Part shown: in pieces, positions 38,475-45,438 of the stretch
Position numbering within the stretch: the first letter of the stretch is position 1
How the letters are laid out: the number at the start of each line of letters is the position of its first letter
Assembly (NCBI RefSeq): GCF_004745635.1
Contig: NZ_SRLB01000016.1
Coordinates: 62,001-126,000 of the forward strand
Direction of reading: 5' to 3'
Length of the DNA stretch: 64,000 bases
Origin: Methylobacterium nonmethylotrophicum
GTDB taxonomy: Bacteria; Pseudomonadota; Alphaproteobacteria; Rhizobiales; Beijerinckiaceae
The notes under the pieces: generated by a model
Databases searched by the model: none
Seen by the model: the letters and a program-made list of their open reading frames with translations, nothing else
Told to the model about the DNA's origin: nothing
Made by a program: the position numbers and the translations under genes

Positions 38475-39225
38475 TCTGGTGGGGAGAGATCGGGTCGCTC
38501 GCCGGGAAGGTCTCCTCGATCGCCTCGTCCAGCAGGCGGTCCTGCCGCTCCGCGAGGTTGTCCCCGGGCCTGCGCCTGCCCGGCGCGGAGGCGGCGGCGA
38601 GGTCGGCTCGCGGGCGGCCGCGGGCGAGCCCGCGATCACCCCATCCGCGCTCCGGGCTCCCCCGGAGGAGACCGAAGCGCCAGGCCAGCAGCCCCGCGCC
38701 GAACGCGGCCAGCCCGACGGCCGCCACGAGGGCGATCTCGCTCGGTCCGGTGGCGCCCGGCCGGCTCCGCCCCCCGCTCCGAAGCGCCTGCCCCCGTGCC
38801 CGCACGAAGGCCGTGGCGGCCTCGTCGATCTCGCGGGCCGAGAGCAGCCGCTGGGCCGTCGGCAGGAGGTCGTGGACGTGCCGGTGCAGATGCTGATCCA
38901 CCAGGTACGTGGCGTCCTCGAACGTGTTCAGCCACCCCGGCCGGCCCCCACGGGCGGATCGCGCGAGGTCCGCGAGCCGCGCCGTCGCCTGGTCGTGCCC
39001 ACCCCGGAGATCGTCGACCAGGGCCCGGGCCTCGGGATGTCGGCCGAGCACCGTCATCAGGCTGGCTTCGACCGCCGCCTCATGCACCCGCAGCTCGCCG
39101 AGAAGATCGGACAGCAAACGCTCCCGACTCCGCACCACACCGGGACCGTTGAGCGCGTTCGGGATCTCACGGATGAGCTGGTTGATGTTCGCGTGGTCGC
39201 GTTCAATCAGTCGCCAAATGTCCAT
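38464..39225 (-). CDS. Hemerythrin-like membrane protein with FPASDP tail
   Basis: A 253-residue protein. Residues 1–150 form a hemerythrin-like four-helix bundle (RDHANINQLIREIP, LLGELRVHEAAVEASL, LVDQHLHRHVHDLLP), a di-iron or stress-sensing fold. A membrane helix follows at about 170–190 (EIALVAAVGLAAFGAGLLAW). The tail has LLDEAIEETFPASDPIS, a short motif frequent in Methylobacterium stress proteins. The start at 39225 has AAAGG about 9 nt upstream. An EcfG-type promoter candidate lies upstream. Its 3' end overlaps the broken ABC gene by 11 bp. Confidence 0.82.
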   Translation of the reverse strand: MDIWRLIERDHANINQLIREIPNALNGPGVVRSRERLLSDLLGELRVHEAAVEASLMTVLGRHPEARALVDDLRGGHDQATARLADLARSARGGRPGWLNTFEDATYLVDQHLHRHVHDLLPTAQRLLSAREIDEAATAFVRARGQALRSGGRSRPGATGPSEIALVAAVGLAAFGAGLLAWRFGLLRGSPERGWGDRGLARGRPRADLAAASAPGRRRPGDNLAERQDRLLDEAIEETFPASDPISPHQITR

Positions 39226-39548
39226 GCAGCACCGCCTTTCATTGTGGCCTGCCAACTCGCACCAGTCTCGGGGCGTTCCCTCATGGCCTCTCGATTGGCG
39301 ATCCACCGCCGCGCCCTGCGCCGTCGGATCCGGGCACAAGGAGGCCTGGAGCCCCCGACCTCGGCCGATGCGCAGTCTCGAAACCTGCCCACGGCCAAGA
39401 TGACCGGCCGCAAGCGGCGCGACTCGACTTGCGTGCAACAGGATTTCGCCAGACGACATCAGTGAAGGCCGAACCGATCGAGCAGCCTGTGCGTTCGAAG
39501 AGCCTGCTTCGCATGTCGCGGAAGCGAGAGTGAACGGGAGAACGTCCA
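39226..39548. other. Divergent gap between hemerythrin-like gene and small secreted gene
   Basis: No coding signal is seen in this 323-bp gap. It carries the EcfG-type promoter candidate at 39254–39279. A stretch at about 39350–39400 is vaguely like the antisense of a tRNA 3' half but does not fold as one. Confidence 0.45.
39254..39279 (-). promoter_or_regulatory. Candidate EcfG general-stress promoter
   Basis: On the minus strand GGAAC (39275–39279), a 17-nt spacer and AGTT (39254–39257). The EcfG consensus is GGAAC-N16/17-CGTT; one base differs. It lies 29 nt before the hemerythrin-like ATG. Confidence 0.42.
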
Positions 39549-39719
39549 ATGAGGAAGGTCGCCGCCGTCAGTGCCGCCTTGATCGTGCTCGCGGGCCCGG
39601 TGCTCGCGCAGGGCCGTCCGCCCGGGAGCTCGTCGGCGGCCTCCGGCAATGCCGAGGAGAACAACAAGCCGCGCTCCAACTCCGCCGGCGGCGGCGGCGG
39701 TGGAACCGGGGGCCGGTAG
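39549..39719 (+). CDS. Tiny secreted Gly/Ser-rich protein
   Basis: A 56-residue reading frame with a clear Sec signal peptide (MRKVAAVSAALIVLAGPVLA, cut before Gln21) and a short mature part rich in Ser, Asn and Gly, ending in a glycine run. GGGAG lies 8 nt before the ATG. No cysteine, no known family. It could be a small periplasmic stress peptide; function is unknown. Confidence 0.55.
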   Translation: MRKVAAVSAALIVLAGPVLAQGRPPGSSSAASGNAEENNKPRSNSAGGGGGGTGGR

Positions 39720-40063
39720 ACGGATCCGCGCGGAGCCCGATCGTTCCGCGCGACCATGGCGCCGGGCGACCGCCCGGCCCCGGGCGGCCGGGCATCATCC
39801 CGCCGGCCCCGGTACCGGGGCGGTCGTCGGAGCGGCAGCGACACGAACGCGCGGCAAGCGGCAGACACGAGGCAGACGGCCGTCCTGCACCTCCGCTGCC
39901 TCCTGCGATGCGGTGACGGCTCCTCGGGCGAGCGCAGCCGTCACACGACATCCGATTGATCGCTCCGCGACGCGGAATTCGGCGTCGCTCAGGCGTGCGG
40001 AGCGAAGCTCCGCCGTCGCGGGCTGGTGAGACCGGATCCGAACGTCATCGTCAGGATCCGGTC
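39720..40063. other. Non-coding stretch with hairpins
   Basis: No supported gene lies in these 344 bp. They contain G+C-rich hairpins (for example around CCCGGCCCCGGGC at about 39775) and the left arm of the 14-bp inverted repeat at 40026–40067. Confidence 0.4.
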
Positions 40064-40067
40064 TCAC
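40026..40067. repeat. Perfect 14-bp inverted repeat over a stop codon
   Basis: GTGAGACCGGATCC (40026–40039) and GGATCCGGTCTCAC (40054–40067) are perfect inverted copies with a 14-nt loop. The right arm includes the stop codon of the small acidic gene. There is no T-run, so it may protect the mRNA 3' end or pause polymerase. Confidence 0.7.
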
Positions 40068-40219
40068 TCCGGCTCGGGGGCCGGCGGATCGGTCTCGGCC
40101 GGATCGGACGTCACCGTGCCGTCCGGGGTGACCTCGGCCCCGGGCGGTGGCGGCGCGATGCCGGTCGGATCGGCGGCGGGTGGGGTTCGGGAGTCGGGCG
40201 ACGTGCGCTCCTTCGGCAT
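40064..40219 (-). CDS. Small acidic, proline-rich protein
   Basis: A 51-residue frame preceded by AGGAG 5 nt before the ATG, a strong ribosome-binding site. The protein (starting MPKERTSPDSRTPPAADP) is rich in Pro, Asp and Glu with no hydrophobic segment, and is probably disordered. Its stop lies in a 14-bp perfect inverted repeat. It sits among other small stress-type genes. No family was recognised. Confidence 0.5.
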   Translation of the reverse strand: MPKERTSPDSRTPPAADPTGIAPPPPGAEVTPDGTVTSDPAETDPPAPEPE

Positions 40220-40318
40220 GCTGACTCCTGGATCTCGATTGGCTGCATGATCTCGACAGGCCGGTGCGCCAGGCGCGGCCGCCGACCGTTTCGCGCCGGC
40301 TGCGCCCCTCGGTCCGGA

Positions 40319-40444
40319 TCAGCCGGGACTGAACAGGGCCGCATAGACGACGAGGGCGACCACGATGGCGATCAGGGACGCCCCCAGGAGCGCGGGCCGC
40401 ACCCGGTTCGTCGTCCGCTCAGGCTTGTGACTCGGCGGGGCCAT
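40319..40444 (-). CDS. Small single-pass membrane protein
   Basis: A 41-residue frame: a basic cytoplasmic start (MAPPSHKPERTTNRVRP) followed by one membrane helix (ALLGASLIAIVVALVVYAAL) to the C-terminus. AGGAG lies 8 nt before the ATG. An EcfG-like promoter candidate is at 40473–40498. No family recognised; small membrane stress proteins of this shape are common in Methylobacterium. Confidence 0.6.
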   Translation of the reverse strand: MAPPSHKPERTTNRVRPALLGASLIAIVVALVVYAALFSPG

Positions 40445-40472
40445 GGCGCGTCTCCTGCGGGCGTCACGGCCC

Positions 40473-40498
40473 AACGCTTGATACTCCCTATGAGTTTC
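40473..40498 (-). promoter_or_regulatory. Candidate EcfG general-stress promoter
   Basis: On the minus strand GAAAC (40494–40498), a 17-nt spacer and CGTT (40473–40476), one base from the GGAAC-N17-CGTT consensus, 29 nt before the small membrane protein ATG. Confidence 0.4.
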
Positions 40499-40655
40499 CG
40501 AGGTCGGTCTTCCGCGAGGCCGGAACGGTCCTAGCCGGGGCGCATTGGCCTCAGGCGAGACGCTCTCATCTCGCGATCTCCTCGACGACACAGCGCCCGC
40601 CCTGGTCCGAACCCATGGCGGGCGCTGCGCGTCCGGGAAAACGTTCGACACCGCC

Positions 40656-40703
40656 CCTGCCGCCTCGGAACGATGCGCGTCCTGCCGCCTCGGAACGATG
40701 CGC
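40656..40703 (+). repeat. Two 25-bp-spaced direct repeats upstream of the sRNA
   Basis: A 23-bp sequence starting CCTGCCGCCTCGGAACG occurs exactly at 40656–40678 and 40681–40703. The second copy ends about 21 bp before the likely sRNA 5' end, so this may be a duplicated regulator site. An ATGCA-TTAT-TGCAT palindrome follows at about 40710–40723. Confidence 0.75.
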
Positions 40704-40723
40704 TGCACCATGCATTATTGCAT

Positions 40724-40811
40724 TGCACCATCGCGGAGGGTCCGCGGTGCTGCAGCCCTCCTAGGGCGTTTCCTCCCTGACTGGGGCCGCTCTCCGGAGC
40801 GGCCCTTTTTT
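40724..40811 (+). ncRNA. MmgR-like (alpha-r8) small RNA
   Basis: The layout matches what I recall for the alpha-r8 family. A 5' hairpin GGAGGG (40735–40740) / CCCTCC (40756–40761) is followed by the single-stranded motif TTTCCTCCCT (40769–40778). A strong intrinsic terminator comes next: GGGCCGCTC (40784–40792), 4-nt loop, GAGCGGCCC (40797–40805), and T6 (40806–40811). In Sinorhizobium MmgR limits polyhydroxybutyrate accumulation. The 5' end is approximate. Confidence 0.68.
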
Positions 40812-41077
40812 CATCCGGTTCGAAGGCCCGGTCCTTCGCGACGGCGCGGTTGGCAGCAGCCGTCGATCGACCTCATCCGGCCGATGACGGTCAGGCCAGG
40901 AACATCCGTCTCATGCCGGAACGCTTTCGCGCAGAGCGCGCGTCCGCGAGCAGGTCAGGCGCGCGCGTCTCGTCCCGCGAGCGACGGCGCCGCAGTACAC
41001 GGCGGTTCGATTCCGCGGTATGGCCGATGAAGCCCGCCCGTACCGGATGGGCGCCTCTCTGCGACTGATGCGGGCAC
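40812..41077. other. Gap after the sRNA
   Basis: Nothing coding is supported in these 266 bp; no repeat or promoter was recognised with confidence. Confidence 0.35.
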
Positions 41078-41338
41078 ATGGTGCACGACGATTCTCATCT
41101 CCGATTCGAGCTGGAGGAAATCGCGCCCGGCGAGTTCATCATCTCGGTGGTCTGGCGCGAGAAGAAGCTCGGCTCGCTGTATCTCAGGGGCGACCGGCAC
41201 GAGGCGACCACCTTCCTCGAAGCCGCGCGCCGGCGCATCGTGCTGTCCATCACCGGCGACGCGCCGGCGGATATCGACGGCCAAGTCAAGCGCGAGCTCC
41301 TCGACCTGAGCCGCAATCTTCACAACCCGCGCGGCTAG
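41078..41338 (+). CDS. Small hypothetical protein
   Basis: An 86-residue soluble protein, MVHDDSHLRFELEEIAPGEF then IISVVWREKKLGSLYLRG, predicted as a small beta-sheet followed by two helices (EATTFLEAARRRIVLSI, DGQVKRELLDLSRNL). No family recognised. Codon use resembles neighbouring genes. The start is the ATG after GCAC; an adjacent GTG is also possible. Confidence 0.5.
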   Translation: MVHDDSHLRFELEEIAPGEFIISVVWREKKLGSLYLRGDRHEATTFLEAARRRIVLSITGDAPADIDGQVKRELLDLSRNLHNPRG

Positions 41339-41436
41339 GCGCCGGCGTGCGGCCCGGCCGCACCGGTTCCCCGTCGCGAGCGGCGCCGATGCCGAACGGC
41401 GTGCGGTGACCCCGGGAAGCGCCGGACCACCCGCTT

Positions 41437-41913
41437 TCACTCGGCCGCGCCGTCCTCCTGCCGCGGCACGCCGGTCCGCCGCCGCCAGCGGGCATCGATG
41501 GCCCGGTCGATGACGCCGCCGACCAGGAGCGTCGCCAACAGAAAGACGGTCCCGAGCGCCAGCGGCCGGTACGCGCCGAGGCCGCAGGCGATGCCGAGCG
41601 CGGCCGTCACCCAGATCGCCGCGGCGGTGGTGAGGCCGTGGACCCGGCCCCGGCCCTCGGCCTTGACGATCACGCCGGCGCCGAGGAAGCCGATGCCGGT
41701 GATCGTCCCCTGGATCGCCCGGCTGGCATTGGCGTCGGTCCCGTCGCCGGAGAAGCCGGACCCCGCCAGGGTCACGAGGGCGGCCCCGAGCGCCACCAGG
41801 GAGAGCGTGCGCACGCCCACGGGCTTGGCATGCATCTCGCGGTTGATCCCGACCAGCCCGCCGGCGACGACCGCAGCGCCGAGGCGCAGGCAGATCTCGG
41901 TGGTCGGCAACAT
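41437..41913 (-). CDS. MgtC/SapB-family membrane protein
   Basis: A 158-residue membrane protein with four to five helices and the MgtC signature: LGAAVVAGGLVGINREMHAK, GVRTLSLVALGAALVTL, GIGFLGAGVIVK and TTAAAIWVTAALGIACG. MgtC proteins aid growth at low magnesium, often by inhibiting F-type ATP synthase. The ATG at 41913 has GGAG 10 nt upstream; a longer start at 41985 is possible. Confidence 0.88.
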   Translation of the reverse strand: MLPTTEICLRLGAAVVAGGLVGINREMHAKPVGVRTLSLVALGAALVTLAGSGFSGDGTDANASRAIQGTITGIGFLGAGVIVKAEGRGRVHGLTTAAAIWVTAALGIACGLGAYRPLALGTVFLLATLLVGGVIDRAIDARWRRRTGVPRQEDGAAE

Positions 41914-42222
41914 CGGCAGCGCGCTCCATCGCTGGAACCGGCCCTCGGCGGGACCGGACCTGCGCCCGCGATCCCCCTCCGGCATCGGAGCCCGGGCCGG
42001 GCGCGCCAGCCTCCCCGGACGGGTCTTAACGAAGCGTGTGGCCCTGCACCGGGTCGGGGACCTGCGGGACACCGTTCGCCCGGCCTCCTGTCATCCGGTA
42101 TGCCGAATGAAGCGTTCGCCCGAAGCGCGGGCATTTACGCGATCTCAATCATCGGGAATCAACAATAGGCCCGAGATTTTCCACGTCCCGGCGCGCCGCG
42201 CGGGCGGACCTGCGAGCCGGAT

Positions 42223-42672
42223 ATGGCCGGGAAACCTGCGGACCACCGCGACGTCCATATCGGCAGCCTCATCGAGGAGCGCCGCCTGCGCGCCGGCCTG
42301 AGCCGCGAGGCCCTGGCCGTCCCGCTCGACGTCTCGCTCTCGCAGCTCGGCAAATACCTGAAGGGCGCCAACCGCCTGAGCGCCACCGACCTGGACACCC
42401 TGGCGCGCGTGCTCGGCGTCCCCGTCGGGTTCTTCTTCGAGGCGATGCCGGGACGCGAGCCCCTGGCCCCGGGCCTCAGCGACCGCCCGCAGGCGCACCT
42501 GGAAGCGGGCGCGGGCTGGACCGGGTTCGCCGACGCGGTGGCGCGGGCGGCCGACACGCATCTCGACGAGGACCGCCGCCGGACGCTGGGCAGCATCGTC
42601 CGGGCCGTCGACCGCGCGCTCGCGCGGCAACAAGCGTTCGATAAAGAGAACGACTCCGGCTCATCGGATTGA
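42223..42672 (+). CDS. XRE-family transcriptional regulator
   Basis: A 149-residue protein with an N-terminal helix-turn-helix ([51 protein letters not shown]) and a helical C-terminus. It is a small Cro/CI-like regulator. It lies 98 bp upstream of metK on the same strand and could regulate or be cotranscribed with it; no operator was recognised. Confidence 0.85.
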   Translation: MAGKPADHRDVHIGSLIEERRLRAGLSREALAVPLDVSLSQLGKYLKGANRLSATDLDTLARVLGVPVGFFFEAMPGREPLAPGLSDRPQAHLEAGAGWTGFADAVARAADTHLDEDRRRTLGSIVRAVDRALARQQAFDKENDSGSSD

Positions 42673-42770
42673 CGTTCGGGATTCCGGCTGCCAGAACCCG
42701 GGCGAACACCGTGTCGGGCAGGATCGGCCGCAGCGCGCCGCTCGACGTGACCCTGGGGGCTTCGCAACCT

Positions 42771-43949
42771 ATGCCGCGTTCAAACTACCTGTTCACGAGC
42801 GAGTCGGTCTCCGAGGGCCATCCGGACAAGGTCTGCGACCGCATCTCCGACACCGTGGTCGACGCCTATCTCGCGGAGATGCCGGAGGCCCGCCTCGGCG
42901 TCGAGACCCTGGCGACGACCAACCGCATCGTGATCGCCGGCGAGGTGCGGGGGCCCGACACCGTCACCTTCAGGGACCTCGAGGAGCTGACCCGCGCCGC
43001 CGTCAAGGACATCGGCTACGAGCAGGACGGCTTCCACTGGAAGAACAACGACGTCGCCATCTACCTGCACGCCCAGTCGGCCGACATCGCCCAGGGCGTC
43101 GACGCGGCCGGCAACAAGGACGAGGGCGCGGGCGACCAGGGCATCATGTTCGGCTACGCGACCGACGAGACGCCCGCCCTGATGCCGGCGCCGATCTACT
43201 ACGCCCACAAGATCCTCAAGGACCTGGCCGACGCCCGCAAGGCGAAGCAGGGCGCGGCGGCCAAGCTCGGGCCGGACGCCAAGAGCCAGGTCACCGTGCG
43301 CTACGCCGACGGCCGCCCGGTCGAGGCGACCCAGATCGTGCTCTCGACCCAGCACCTTGACGAGTCGCTCGATTCGGTCGCGGTGCGCGAGATCGTCGAG
43401 CCCTACATCCGGGCGGCTCTCCCGGAGTCCTGGGTCACCGACGGGACGGTGTGGCACGTCAACCCGACCGGCAAGTTCGTGATCGGCGGTCCGGACGGCG
43501 ATTGCGGCCTCACCGGCCGCAAGATTATCGTCGACACCTACGGCGGCGCCGCGCCGCATGGCGGCGGCGCCTTCTCGGGCAAGGATCCGACCAAGGTCGA
43601 CCGCTCGGCGGCCTATGCGGCGCGCTACCTCGCCAAGAACGTGGTCGCGGCCGGCCTCGCGCGCCGGGCGACGATCCAGCTCGCCTACGCCATCGGCGTC
43701 GCCAAGCCGCTGTCGATCTACGTCGACCTGCACGGCACCGGCGAGGTCGACGAGGCCAGGCTCGAGACGGTGCTCGGCCAGCTCGTCGACCTGTCGCCCC
43801 GCGGCATCCGCACCCATCTCGGCCTCAACAAGCCGATCTACGCCCGCACCTCGGCCTACGGCCATTTCGGCCGCGAGCCGGAGGCCGACGGCGGCTTCTC
43901 CTGGGAGCGCACCGACCTCATCGGCCAGCTCAGGAGCGCCCTGGCCTGA
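42771..43949 (+). CDS. metK: S-adenosylmethionine synthetase
   Basis: MetK joins ATP and methionine to make SAM. The 392-residue protein shows [20 protein letters not shown] (N-terminal motif), [12 protein letters not shown], and [19 protein letters not shown]. The ATG at 42771 gives the normal start [13 protein letters not shown] hairpin terminator candidate follows. No SAM riboswitch was recognised in the 98-bp leader. Confidence 0.97.
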   Translation: MPRSNYLFTSESVSEGHPDKVCDRISDTVVDAYLAEMPEARLGVETLATTNRIVIAGEVRGPDTVTFRDLEELTRAAVKDIGYEQDGFHWKNNDVAIYLHAQSADIAQGVDAAGNKDEGAGDQGIMFGYATDETPALMPAPIYYAHKILKDLADARKAKQGAAAKLGPDAKSQVTVRYADGRPVEATQIVLSTQHLDESLDSVAVREIVEPYIRAALPESWVTDGTVWHVNPTGKFVIGGPDGDCGLTGRKIIVDTYGGAAPHGGGAFSGKDPTKVDRSAAYAARYLAKNVVAAGLARRATIQLAYAIGVAKPLSIYVDLHGTGEVDEARLETVLGQLVDLSPRGIRTHLGLNKPIYARTSAYGHFGREPEADGGFSWERTDLIGQLRSALA

Positions 43950-43969
43950 TCCGCCGCCCCGCCCGCGAC

Positions 43970-44008
43970 GAGGGCCCGGCCCGATGGCAACGCGATCGGG
44001 CCCTCTGT
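43970..44008 (+). terminator. Hairpin after metK
   Basis: GAGGGCCCG (43970–43978) and CGGGCCCTC (43997–44005) form a 9-bp stem with an 18-nt loop, followed by TGTCCTTG, a weak T-rich tail. It lies 20 bp after the metK stop. Confidence 0.45.
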
Positions 44009-44105
44009 CCTTGATCTGCCGTATCGTCGGCGACGAACCGGCCACCACTTCGCCGGACGACACTCCAGCGGGGCGCCGGCACGCCCCCCCTCGCACCGGG
44101 ACATC

Positions 44106-44807
44106 ATGGACGACCACGACACGGACCCGGGCAGCGAGCGGAGCCGCGCCTTCTACGGCCGGCGCAAGGGCAAGCGCCTGCGGCCGGGCCAGGAGGAGCG
44201 CCTGGCCGAGCTCCTGCCGCGCCTGCGCCTGCCGGAGGCCGGCCTCCTCGACCCCGCCGCCCTCTTCCCGCGGCCCGTGGCGGAAACCTGGCTCGAGATC
44301 GGATTCGGCGGCGGTGAGCACCTCGCCGCGCAGGCCCGGCTCAATCCCGGTACCGGGATCATCGGGTGCGAGCCCTTCGTCAACGGCGTGGTGAAGCTGC
44401 TGCGCACCCTCGACGACGAGGCGATCGACACCGTCCGTCTCTGGGACCGGGACGCGATGGAACTGCTGCCGCGTCTGCCCGCCGCCAGCATCGGGCGGGT
44501 CTTTCTGCTCTATCCCGATCCCTGGCCGAAGCGCCGCCAGCGCAAGCGCCGCTTCGTCTCGGACGAGGCGCTCCGCGAGATCGCCCGGGTGCTCAAGCCC
44601 GGCGGCGCCTTCCGCTTCGCCTCCGACATCGACGACTACGTCGGATGGACGCTGGTGCGCGCCGCCCGCTGCCCCGCCCTGCGCTGGACCGCGACCCACT
44701 CCGCCGACTGGACCGCGCCCTGGCCGGAATGGCCCGGCACCCGCTACGAGGCGAAGACCACCGCCGAGGGGCGCCGGCCCACCTATCTCACCTTCGAGCG
44801 TGTGTGA
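44106..44807 (+). CDS. trmB: tRNA (guanine46-N7)-methyltransferase
   Basis: A 233-residue SAM-dependent enzyme that methylates G46 of tRNA. It contains RAFYGRRKGKRLR, the SAM loop LEIGFGGGEHLAAQA, and the TrmB signature YPDPWPKRRQRKRRFV. metK next door supplies its cofactor. Confidence 0.96.
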   Translation: MDDHDTDPGSERSRAFYGRRKGKRLRPGQEERLAELLPRLRLPEAGLLDPAALFPRPVAETWLEIGFGGGEHLAAQARLNPGTGIIGCEPFVNGVVKLLRTLDDEAIDTVRLWDRDAMELLPRLPAASIGRVFLLYPDPWPKRRQRKRRFVSDEALREIARVLKPGGAFRFASDIDDYVGWTLVRAARCPALRWTATHSADWTAPWPEWPGTRYEAKTTAEGRRPTYLTFERV

Positions 44808-44872
44808 GCGGCGCGCCCGCTCCTGTCGCGTCGCTCCTGTTGCGTCATGGCGCCCCGTGATAGGCCCGGGCC

Positions 44873-45231
44873 ATGACCGCCGTCGCCTTCGGCACCCTGA
44901 AATTCGCCCGTGCCCTGCGGGAGCGGGCCCACCCACCGCCGAGCAAGCGGAGGGGCTGTCGGAGGTGATGGGCGAGGCCGTCCAGGCCAGCCTGCCGATG
45001 TGGACCGACCTGCAGGGCCTCGAAGCGTGGGCGAGGGCCGAATTCGCCGCCGTCCGGGCCGAGATGAAGGCGGAGTTCGTGGCCGTCCGGTCCGAGATGA
45101 GGACGGAGTTCGCGGGCGTTCGGGCCGAGATGAAGCTCCTCGAGCAGCGGATGACGATCAAGCTGGGTGCCATGCTGGTGGCCCTCGGCGGCATCCTGAT
45201 CGCGGCGATCCGCACCATGCCGGCCCGCTGA
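44873..45231 (+). pseudogene. Frameshifted small coiled-coil membrane protein gene
   Basis: From the ATG at 44873 the frame gives MTAVAFGTLKFARALRERAH, then runs off after 11 more codons. One base missing near 44931–44935 (a run in ACCCACC) would join it to the frame that continues TAEQAEGLSEVMGEAVQASL, three 11-residue coiled-coil repeats (33-bp DNA units at about 45046–45140) and a terminal membrane helix (KLGAMLVALGGILIAAI). The intact family (DUF1640/CCDC90-like) is common in Methylobacterium. It is either a recent pseudogene or a sequencing error. Confidence 0.72.
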
Positions 45232-45438
45232 GCGGAGCGTTGCGGCCGGCGCGTGCTCCGGCGCACCGGGCGCGAATGGCCGAACTTGCCGGCAGACGTG
45301 CGGGAAGGCATGGTTTCGCCCGGAAACCGCCAAGCCGAGCCGGGCGGCGCCTGTCGGCTCGAGGCCTCGCACCGGGGAGCGGGGGCGAGCACCCGCCCCT
45401 CCGTCGCCCCCTCCGCCGATCACCAGGATTGAGCCGCA

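Noticed and set aside
39340-39420. tRNA gene or tRNA fragment (integration scar)
   Set aside because: There is slight resemblance to the antisense of a T-arm, but no acceptor stem pairing or cloverleaf, and no integrase nearby.
40591-40627. Terminator from the 11-bp inverted repeat CAGCGCCCGCC/GGCGGGCGCTG
   Set aside because: There is no T-run on either strand and no gene ending nearby; left as an unexplained hairpin.
42673-42770. SAM-responsive riboswitch before metK
   Set aside because: The 98-nt leader does not show the conserved SAM-II or SAM/SAH riboswitch segments I would expect.
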